From the NCBI GenBank assembly GCA_016709025.1, contig JADJEQ010000023.1, positions 1 to 33,238 of the forward strand: a stretch of DNA of 33,238 nucleotides, given 5' to 3'. Below the pieces are notes generated by a model. That model was given only the letters and a program-made list of their open reading frames with translations, made no database searches and was not told where the DNA came from. The stretch's first letter is position 1. Each line of letters opens with the position of its first letter. The stretch is from Bacteroidales bacterium (GTDB lineage: Bacteria > Bacteroidota > Bacteroidia > Bacteroidales > Lentimicrobiaceae). Positions 25,792 to 33,238 of the stretch are shown in pieces. The position numbers were made by a program, and so were the translations under genes.

Positions 25792-26847
25792 TGTTTGGGA
25801 TACTTGCCGGGAGTGCTGAAAGATCCCACTGAAAGTGAGGATTGTATTCAAATGCCTTTCTTCACCATGAGTGGAGATGGGAAATTGTTGTTAAACAGGC
25901 TCCCGGTTCCCAACCCTGAACCATTGTGTTGTTGAGGGTTGCTGTCCACTGAGCGATGGCATTGAGGGCAATGTTCGATTCCAGTGCTGAGTTGATCCAC
26001 CATCCGACCTTCAGTTCAAGGCGAGTTCAATCCACTCTTGGAAGCCACTGAAGCCACCCAGCAGCGAGGGTTTAAGGACAATGTGCCGGGCCGGATCGTT
26101 TCGAGCAATTCCCTTTGCTTCCGGATTGCGCACCCCGATCAGTTCTTCATCCAGGGCCACCGGGATCGGTGAATGGCGGCAGATTTCAGCCATGGCTTTA
26201 TACTGGCCCTGACGGATGGGCTGCTCGATAGAATGAATATCAAAAGCGGCAAGTTTTTCAAGTTTGGAAAGTGCCTCAGCCGGTGAAAATGCGCCATTGG
26301 CATCGAGCCGGATGCTGATCTCTCCGGCCGGATAATAACTGCGCATCGCACGGATCAGGTTCAGTTCCTCATCAAAATTGAGTGCCCCGAATTTTCATTT
26401 TATGACAACGATGACCTTGATTGATTCTTCGTTTCAATCTGCTCCTGCATTTCATCCGGTTCCCATCCAGATCAGTCCGTGGGTGGGGATGGAAGCAATG
26501 CCGGCCGGGAATGTCCGAAGGATACAAAATCCGGGACCCCCTGTTTTCCAGGTCGGTGAATGCCATTTCAATACCGGCTTGCACAGCCGGCCAATCGCCA
26601 GGATTGCCGGCTTTCATCAAGAGAATCAGGCATATGCCTGCAAACATCGAGATTTTATCTTCCAGGTCAGGCTGGTCATCAAGGCTCAGCCCGGGCATAA
26701 GACTGCATTCGCCAATTCCTGGTTATCAGGCTTATCATCATCAGAAAGAATAATAAAATAGCTCTTTTTATCAGAAGGTTACCGCGCGAAGTACTGGCCG
26801 GCTTTCTGAAATGGAAGACTGCGTTTTTTGAAGGTTGCGTGCAACAT
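25788..26847 (-). CDS. menC: o-Succinylbenzoate synthase MenC, frame broken
   Basis: Enolase-superfamily enzyme that dehydrates SHCHC to o-succinylbenzoate. Recognisable pieces: PGLSLDDQPDLEDKI near 26680, AVQAGIEMAFTDL, then KMKIG near 26390, the long clean stretch IRLDANGAFSPAEALSKLEK, IEQPIRQGQ, IPVALDEELIG and IVLKPSLLGGFSGFQEWIELA (26011-26346), and WINSALESNIALNAIAQWTATLNN near 25950. The metal ligands of the family (D in LDANG, E in IEQP, D in LDEE) and the second K (KPSL) are present. The ATG at 26847 overlaps the menA stop (TGATG), and its TGA overlaps the menE start. About 353 residues. Confidence 0.88.
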
Positions 26848-27751
26848 CAGGCAATCAATCCGATTCCAAAATGATTACAGTAGCAAAAGTGGTGATTGCC
26901 AGTTTCTTAGCTGAGGATGGAGTTCTGACGGAACTTTTTACCCGGAAGACCGTGAGCAGGTGTATAGTCAGCAAAGGGAATGGTAATCAGAAAAATATAC
27001 TGAAAAGGACCGTGATAGTTGGCCATGGTGTAGAAGATCAGGGAGACAGGGCTGCCGCAACTCAAACCAAGTGGTAATACCTTGCGAGGCTTGGTCCCAG
27101 ATGACTACCAGGGTGCGTTTACCTGCACGGCTGTCTCCGTTGATGTCGCGCATGTTATTGAGGTTCTTAGCGCGGCAGCACTTAAAATCCCATGGCTGAT
27201 GCCGGCAGTAACAAATCGGACTGCAAATGACCGGAATGAAGGAAATAGGTTCCCCAAACTCCGGTGAGTCCGAAGAAGAGGAAAACGAACAAATCGCCGA
27301 AGCCCGTGTAGCCATAAGGCTTTTTGCCGACAGTATAGCTGATGGCGGCCGCAACAGCCCCGATTCCCAGCAGCAGAAAAACAAACCACGTAACAGAAGC
27401 GATGAACCCAACGCCGGCGCCTATCAATAAAATGCCTGATACAAAAGCGAGTGTGCTGGTTATGATTACAGCCAGACGCAAACGGACAGCGGAAATACCC
27501 CGCTTTGCACAGCCCTTTGCGGACCTACCTTTACCTCATTTCTGGCCCCATTTTTGAATCTCCGTAATCGTTGGCCAGGTTGAGATAGATCTCTGCGGAA
27601 AAGGGTGGTAAGAAGCGCAAGCCAGAGCACGCCCATTTGAGTTCTTGTCGTTGTAGGCGATAAAACTTCCGAGGAGTGAACTGGAAAAAGCCAGTGTTAG
27701 TGTACGTGGGCGCATGGCATGCATCCATGCGTTGGTTTCGGATCTATTCAT
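26847..27751 (-). CDS. menA: 1,4-Dihydroxy-2-naphthoate polyprenyltransferase MenA, frame broken
   Basis: Integral membrane prenyltransferase of the UbiA superfamily that attaches the polyprenyl chain to 1,4-dihydroxy-2-naphthoate. The start MNRSETNAWMHAMRPRTLTL is typical. The first Asp-rich motif appears as NLANDYGD near 27580. A long clean part has several membrane spans and YTVGKKPYGYTGFGDLFVFLFFGL (27182-27481). The second motif region reads NNMRDINGDSRAGKRTL near 27120. It ends HFGIGLIA-TGA at 26847, overlapping the menC start. About 301 residues. menA sits between menB and menC here. Confidence 0.9.
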
Positions 27752-27767
27752 TGAAGTTTTCCTTTTT

Positions 27768-28591
27768 TCAGGGGAATTTTGGAAATTACCAAAATCGGGT
27801 TTGCGTTTCTCCAGAAAAAGCCCGCCACCCTTCCCGGGCTTCCTCAGTAAGGTAGTGAAGCAGGTTGCGTTGCAGGCCAGTTCCTGAATGCCTGTTGTCC
27901 GTCAAGTCCAGCATTCATCGATATTTTAGGCATCCCTCAGGGGAAGTGGACTGTGGTCCATCGTGGTTTTGGACCAGTCAACACTCGTCGTTCGAGTTGA
28001 CTAAAAGGGACCACTTTGTAAGCCGAGGTCCCATTTCCAAAGCCTCCTGCGGCGAATACTGCCTGCAAAGAAACCAGATTTCACGGGCTTTTTTCTGCCC
28101 CCACAATCCGGGCAGGTAAGACGATCCAAAACCGCCATCAAAGCTACCACCTTTAGCCCGGTCTGGCCGAAGATGGCATTCTCAGAAGCAATCGAAAGGT
28201 CGCAGACCACATGCAATACATTTCCTCCCCGATGGCATAGCCCGTTCACCATTGCTACCACCGGTTTGGGTAGCGAACGGATCATTTTCTGCAGGTCAAG
28301 TACGTTTGACGGGGGATGCCGTCTTTTCCCGACATAGCCTCCACACTCTTAATGTTTTGGTCTCCACCACTGCAAAGGGCTTACCACCTCCTCCCGTGAT
28401 GACAACTACGCCTACTTCGTCCTGCTCACGGCTGTAGCGCACGTAATCCATCATTCCAATGATGTTATCCGAAGTAAAGGCATTGCCGGTAACGGGGCCA
28501 GTTGTGGTGATTCGGGCAAGTACCTTCAAAAAAAATCGAATTTTATCTCTTTGTATTCTTTTATGGGTGTCCAGGTTCTTTTTAAGGTCAT
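27768..28591 (-). CDS. menB: 1,4-Dihydroxy-2-naphthoyl-CoA synthase MenB, frame broken
   Basis: Crotonase-fold enzyme that closes the second ring of the naphthoquinone. ATG 28591 gives MTLKRTWTPIKEYKEIKFDF, the usual start. Then VGVVVITGGGGKPF, CSGGDQ (near 28370), KPVVAMVNG, GGGNVLHVVCDLSIASENAIFGQTG (28150-28240) and GLDGQ...TEEAREG near 27880. About 274 residues. The start overlaps the menD stop (ATGA), and the stop near 27768 follows FQNSP once one C is restored. At least six single-base changes. Function is well supported by motifs and context. Confidence 0.9.
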
Positions 28592-30279
28592 GAGTTCAAA
28601 AATTTGAAGTACTCTTTTAACACATTAGCGCTCAATATGTTTAGCGTTATAATTTCAAGAATAACCGCTTTGCCCGTGGTGTGTACTGATAAATCGGCCA
28701 CCATTACTTCAAGTGTCTGTTTATCAGTGGCCTGAAATAGTCAAGACCAAAATTTGCAGCCATTCCCTGAACGTTGAATTGATGGACCGTTTCGATATAA
28801 ATTCTAGTTGTTCCAAAATCGGAAGGCCCTTCGAGATTCTGAAGATATTGCCTCCGCCATTGTTTATGACTGCAATACGGAAAACGGGTTTCAGGTTTAC
28901 ATTCCACAATGCGTTGCTGTCGTAAAGGAATCCAATGTCGCCCGAAATAACAGTTATTGGATTGGGTTGAAACATAGGCAGAACAGGCAGCTGTTGGAAA
29001 CACATCCATCAATGCCACTGGAACCCCTGTTTGAGTAAAAAATGCTTGTTTACCGTTCAGGTCAAACAGATGGGCGTACTCACCGGTGCTGTTTGCCAGG
29101 TGGAATTCGGTTTCCTACAGGAATTTTTCGAAATGGATGTCATAAACCTGCATGTCGCAGAATTCAACTTTACGGATGAATTGGTGATGCAGGTTACTCC
29201 TGACTGATGATCGTTCCTGCCAGTTTAAATGGTATTCGCTGGTTACCGGTGAAAATGTTTCTGTAAGCTGGGCACTAAAGAACCGGCTGAAACCGGAATC
29301 GTAAGGGTAAGCGACTGGTAAGTGTCAGTATGGAACTCATCCGGATCAGGGCTCACATGCCAGTGTAACTTTCCGGTTTCATTTTGCGTAGCAGGGCTTT
29401 ATCTTTTCACAACGATTGCTCCATCAAACGTAAGCAGAATTTCAGGTTTTAATTTTTCGATTTCCCGCACCATCTATCCCGTCAATCACCCGATCGATAC
29501 AATTGATGAATATTGGGTGATGAATATTAGAGGTAGTTTCCATCACGATAACCACCGATGGATCCTCCGACAGCCTGGTCAGCAGCCTGCTGATGTTGAC
29601 GCCTTCAGCCACCTGCCCGATAAGGATGAGCTTTGAAAATGCACCATTCCATTGCAGTGAGATCTTTTTCATCGATCAGGGCTGATCTTTTTCTCAATGG
29701 ATGCAATGCTTATGTTGTTCGGAACCGGGGAAGGGCTCATTGAGTTCGATCCTGTACAAAGGTTCGGCTATCGGCAGATTCAGATGAACCGGACCAGCTT
29801 CCGGATATCGGCAACGGTCGATGGCCTCATTGATGATGCGGTTGGCAAACCAGTGCGATTCGGGCGTTTCGGCAACTGACGGCAGACTGAAACTTTTACG
29901 TTGATGTAGTTTGCGAATGTATTTTCCTGCCTGATGGTCTGGCCGTCGCCCTGATCGATCCACTCTTTTGGCCGGTCGGCGTATTGACCAGCAAGGGAAT
30001 TTTCTGATAGCAGGCTTCTGCGATGGCCGGCGCATAGCCGTTTAAGGGGGCAGTTCCCGAAGTACACAGCAATGCGACAGGATTGCGGGTTTTAATTGCC
30101 ATGCCGAGTGCAAAAACCAGCACTCCGTTCATCGCAATACTGATAGCTTCAGGTTTTATGTTGTGCAAACGTGATAATGGCCGGGGCATTCCGTGAACCT
30201 GGTGATGCAACTACCTGCGTTATCCTTTTTTGAATCATCAGAGCAGCCAGCAGGCCAATCTGTTCCTTCCCTTGTTCAT
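28588..30279 (-). CDS. menD: SEPHCHC synthase MenD, frame broken
   Basis: Thiamine-diphosphate enzyme that condenses isochorismate and 2-oxoglutarate. N-terminal domain: IGLLAALMIQKRITQVVASPGSRNAP (30190-30265 across frames), FALGMAIKTRNPVALLCTSGTAPLN (30040-30130) and the ADRPKEWIDQGDGQTIRQEN segment (29910-29990). Middle: HWFANRIINEAIDRC and GPVHLNLPIAEPLY. C-terminal ThDP-binding domain: GDIGFLYDSNALWN and FRIAVINNGGGNIFR (28840-28960). It ends YFKFLNS-TGA overlapping the menB ATG. About 563 residues. The region 29040-29700 is heavily broken but no other gene is visible there. Confidence 0.9.
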
Positions 30280-30290
30280 TATCGTATAGT

Positions 30291-31382
30291 TCAGTCTGCT
30301 AAATTCCGCATTTTTTCGATTGCAGACAACATCGTTGTACTTTTAAGGACAGTTTCATCCCATTCGGTCTTCGGATCGGATAAGGGCCGTCAATCCACCT
30401 CCGGCATATACTCTATGGCTTTTCACCGGCCAGCTGTATACAGCGCAGGTTAACAAACAGGTGAACCGATTCCCCGAATACAGGCCCAGGTAGCCGGTAT
30501 AGTAGCCCAGCTATGTTTTTCGGAGGCATGGATAATCTCCAGGGCTTTTTTCGGCAGGCCAGCCGCATACTGCCGGAGTCGGGTGAAGGGTATTGACAAC
30601 TTCAGCAACTTTCCGGCGGTCGCAACCCGCGCTAAAGTCGGTGCACAAGTGTGATGCCTTGCCTGCATTTATTGAATAAGGCAACGATTTCTTAATTTCC
30701 GCACATTCTGCATCTGCAAGTTTTGCAAGGATGTAATCAACAACAAATGCGTGTTCTTCTTTGTCTTTATCATCCCATGCCCTTGAATCCCCGCCGGACG
30801 TTAGCGGCAAGTGCCATGGTTTTTATGATATTGTCCTGGTATTTAAGCTAAGGTTTCAGGGGTAGCTCCGATCCGGATCCATGTCGGGAAGGAAAAAGGC
30901 CAGGTATACAAAAGCCTCAGTAGCTCCTGCACAAAAGGTCGAACAATTTCATCAGCGGTAACTCGCTTTGTTAAAGGAACAAATATCTGGCGCGAAATAC
31001 CACCTTACCGGCAATCCCCGCTTTGAGAAGATTTGTTATTTCGGCTACCCGGTATAGGTATTCCTCTTCGCACCGTGCTTAATTGCTGTTCCTGCCTGTA
31101 AACCGGGAATTTCAATTGGAAATGCCGGTTCTGAAAGGACTCGGCACCCGTAATTACTGTTTCTTCAGCTTCCAAGCCATAATACAGGCAATCCCGGTAG
31201 CAAAGGGTGCCATCAAAAGCCTTCTTTCCCGGAACTAAGGGGTGAATTTTCGGCCAATTGATAAAAACGGCCTGTCATCAGTATTTTTCCGGCTTCACCT
31301 GGAAGTCTGCAGGCAACGAAAGCCTTTGTATTATCCATCCGGTGGGAATTAAGTTTTTACCAGGAAATTCTGAAACTGACAT
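30291..31382 (-). CDS. menF: Isochorismate synthase MenF, frame broken
   Basis: Chorismate-using enzyme that opens menaquinone synthesis. The best preserved part is DKDKEEHAFVVDYILAKLAD with LHPTPAVCGWPAEK (30511-30810), followed in other frames by ALEIIHASEKHSR, YTGYLG and YAGGGLT, and the end TTMLSAIEKMRNLAD-TGA at 30291. HPTPAVCG and the YAGGG-like segment belong to the chorismate-binding fold. N-terminal pieces include ACRLPGEAGKILMTGRFYQL near 31290. The start ATG 31382 lies just after the thioesterase stop and gives about 363 residues, usual for Bacteroidota. Many single-base changes. Confidence 0.85.
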
Positions 31383-31388
31383 CGTCCG

Positions 31389-31816
31389 CTATTGCTTTTT
31401 TTCTTTATCCAATACCATAATGGTTAACCTTGAGAGACAGACCAGGCCCCGGCATCGTTAAGCTATTTTTATCTTCCAAACATGCAATTTTCGCGAACGC
31501 ATGATCAGGGTGGCTTTGCTACAACAGAACCATCCCTGACGCTGCGGATGTGGTTCGCATTGATTTCAATTCCAACTATGGACTGGCTGTTTAAATTTAC
31601 AATTGCCATGCGGAACCCATGCTGCCCAGTGTTTTCGGGCCAGTTTCGCTGAAGCACCGCCATGAAGCAGTCCTGCAGGTTGTTTGGTCCCTGTGGTCAA
31701 CAGGCATGGAACCGCATAGATAATCCGGCCCTACTTCCGTAAAAACGATCCCCAGCTGTTTCATCAGGTGCCTTCTGATAAGGCATTCATCGCTTCAAGG
31801 TCATGGGGGTAAGCAT
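31389..31816 (-). CDS. Hotdog-fold thioesterase (PaaI/MenI-like), frame broken
   Basis: Small acyl-CoA thioesterase of about 142 residues, probably the hydrolase that releases 1,4-dihydroxy-2-naphthoate from its CoA ester. The function is inferred from position as first gene of the men operon. Pieces in order: MNALSEG, LMKQLGIVFTEVGPDYLCGSMPVD, HGGASxxLAETLGSMGSA (conserved HGG and catalytic acidic residue region), VGIEIN near 31570, and a C-terminal part ending LSRLTIMVLDKEKKQ-TAG at 31389. ATG 31816 becomes in frame if one C is added to a run of five near 31808 (MLTPHDLEAMNAL). Substrate assignment is less sure than the fold. Confidence 0.78.
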
Positions 31817-31982
31817 AGGCAGTATCTTTATTTGCGAATCAGTTAACAATCGTCTCCGGTTTTACAAGTCACGAAAAATTAAGAATAAATCGTAGAAGCA
31901 ACAACATCAATATTTTACACCTCAGAAAAGTACGGATTTTTCAATCATATCTCGTCACGGGGAACATGACTTTTTTATTAAT

Positions 31983-32190
31983 TTATTTGCTTGGCTTTAT
32001 TACTTTCTGACCATCGATGTTTTCTACAATATGCAGCCTTACGCCCGTATTTTTATCAAAATCTAATAACTCAAAAAGTTGCATAACTTCAATTAGCGCT
32101 TTGAGGGAATCTGTTTGGTTTTGAGACTCAGTAACGGAACTTTTATTGAATTTATACTGATAATAGTGATCTCCGGTTTCATTTTTTTAA
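31983..32190 (-). CDS. Possible small hypothetical protein, start unresolved
   Basis: A minus-strand frame of about 67 codons reads KNETGDHYYQYKFNKSS, then TESQNQTDSLKALIEVMQLF and HIVENIDGQKVIKPSK before TAA. It has no start codon in frame; a run of seven A at its beginning may have the wrong length, and ATG would come into frame with one base changed. Not recognised. It lies upstream of the men operon. Confidence 0.25.
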
Positions 32191-33238
32191 TAAATAATTA
32201 GTAGGTTTGACAAAATAAAATAATATTGCCTCATTATGCCACATTACGGAAGAAGCTGGAAAAAAAGCGCCCTGCTGATAAGAAAATAGTATCCTGGTAT
32301 GATCGGCTTAAGAACAGATATCATCTCAGAATTACGTGAGAACGTTGCTAAAAATGGGAAACATTTTGATGATTTTGGCTCAAAGATCTTCATGAATTAG
32401 TTGCCCGGGTGAATAGTCTGCCGGATATTCACAGGACAGGCCATTTAACAGAATGGAAGCCCGCGAAAAGGATTCAAAACTCATCAATCATCTGGAATAT
32501 TTTTTTCGGGTAGCAAACGTATCATCCGGCCCCGATTCTGGGGCTGTTGCCTTCCTTCTGACTCATTCCGCTTCAAGCATCTCCGGGTGCTCTTTATCAA
32601 TATCTCGGGTAAGGAAGGTTTATGCGAAATTGAATTGAAAGAGAATATCCTGTTTTCAGGAAACGACAGGCGCGGAGAGAAAACAGCAGAAGAAAAACTT
32701 CGGAAAGTCTGGTCGCCTGCATGTTATTTATCCATTCCCAATCAATGTATGCTGGACCATGAAATTGCCTCTGGAGATTATTGGATGTCATTTTGCTTTA
32801 CCAAAGAAATTTCAGAATGTGCTATCTTCAATAGTGTAAATGAAGATTTGAAGCGGATATTATAACTCTGATCAGGTTCCTGTGAGCTCACATAAAGTCT
32901 GGCCAGGAATTGAATAAATTCAGGAAATTTCTATTTTACCTCCGGAGTTAAACCATTATACCAAGCAGACAACACCGTTAATATTAAACACTTCCAGGCA
33001 AAACCGACCATGCCCTATGGATTACACTCCATTCTCCGGCCATCCCCCCCCGGGCAAACAGCTATTTTAAACCATTAGCAGGCCCCAGGCACTAAATGCC
33101 CTTAATTCGAGATTTTTGAAGAAATGGATTTTTATATTTCTGAGATTTCATCAGATGGGAAAACTAAAAGTATTGATGTGTCATTACCGGCGAAGGCAAG
33201 GCTTCTTGTCGCAGGGGCCGATATTGCCGAAATGGTGA
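32191..33238. other. Unresolved right end
   Basis: I could not assign a gene here. Plus-strand pieces that look protein-like are WYDRLKNRYHLRI near 32297-32336, KEGLCEIELKENILFSG with TAEEKLRKVW and DYWMSFCFTKEISECAIF (32610-32865), and DFYISEISSDGKTKSIDVSL at 33130-33187, in different frames. Frame breaks are frequent, including a run of eight C at 33046. There may be one or two broken plus-strand genes, the last running off the window. Confidence 0.3.

Noticed and set aside
24700..31460. Plus-strand open frames across the men operon
   Set aside because: They are antisense to MenE, MenC, MenA, MenB, MenD and MenF segments that match in order; the plus frames have no family features.

Overview
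The window comes from a member of the Bacteroidota, most likely Bacteroidales-like. The evidence is a secreted M1 peptidase with a type IX secretion (T9SS) sorting domain, several outer-membrane beta-barrel proteins, a fused DAHP synthase/chorismate mutase, a Bacteroides-style menaquinone operon, and TAnnTTTG promoter boxes of the Bacteroidota sigma factor upstream of several genes. No rRNA, tRNA, CRISPR array, transposase or integrase was seen.

Layout. 1-1.2 kb: hflX (-). 1.2-1.9 kb: degenerate GATTAGC-word repeats. 1.9-3.9 kb: a beta-barrel protein (+), a 114-bp duplicated fragment of a chorismate mutase 3' end (-), and a YD-repeat lipoprotein (+). 3.9-5.0 kb: DAHP synthase/chorismate mutase (-), divergent from asnS (5.4-6.8 kb, +), with two palindromic repeats between them. 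7.0-8.4 kb: rpoN (+), followed by a third copy of the palindrome. 8.5-9.3 kb: a DUF169 protein (+). 9.3-11.3 kb: small accessory genes, all on the minus strand and separated by related repeats of about 120-140 bp. This looks like a short integron-type cassette array without an integrase (a CALIN); it includes a toxin-antitoxin pair in which both genes carry nonsense codons. 11.6-13.8 kb: S9 oligopeptidase lipoprotein (+). 14.2-16.0 kb: a cysteine-motif protein and a beta-barrel protein (+). 16.0-20.5 kb (-): PAP2-like membrane protein, GNAT acetyltransferase, AlkD-like protein and M1 aminopeptidase. 20.8-24.5 kb (+): TolC-type channel, efflux adaptor and tsaB. 24.7-31.8 kb (-): a compact menaquinone operon in the order thioesterase-menF-menD-menB-menA-menC-menE. 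31.9-33.2 kb: not resolved.

Sequence quality is the main caveat. Many housekeeping genes are broken by frameshifts, and where I could infer the original frame the change is usually one base gained or lost in a homopolymer. These breaks are densest at the two ends (0-8 kb and 24-33 kb), so I read them as consensus errors rather than gene decay. Gene limits in those parts were set from family homology across frames and from preserved stop/start overlaps.

How the genes fit together. The DAHP synthase/chorismate mutase acts at the entry of the shikimate pathway and at the chorismate branch point. The men operon converts chorismate to demethylmenaquinone; menH and the final methyltransferase are absent here. 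The most unusual part is the cassette-like array at 9.3-11.3 kb. The rest is an ordinary chromosomal backbone.
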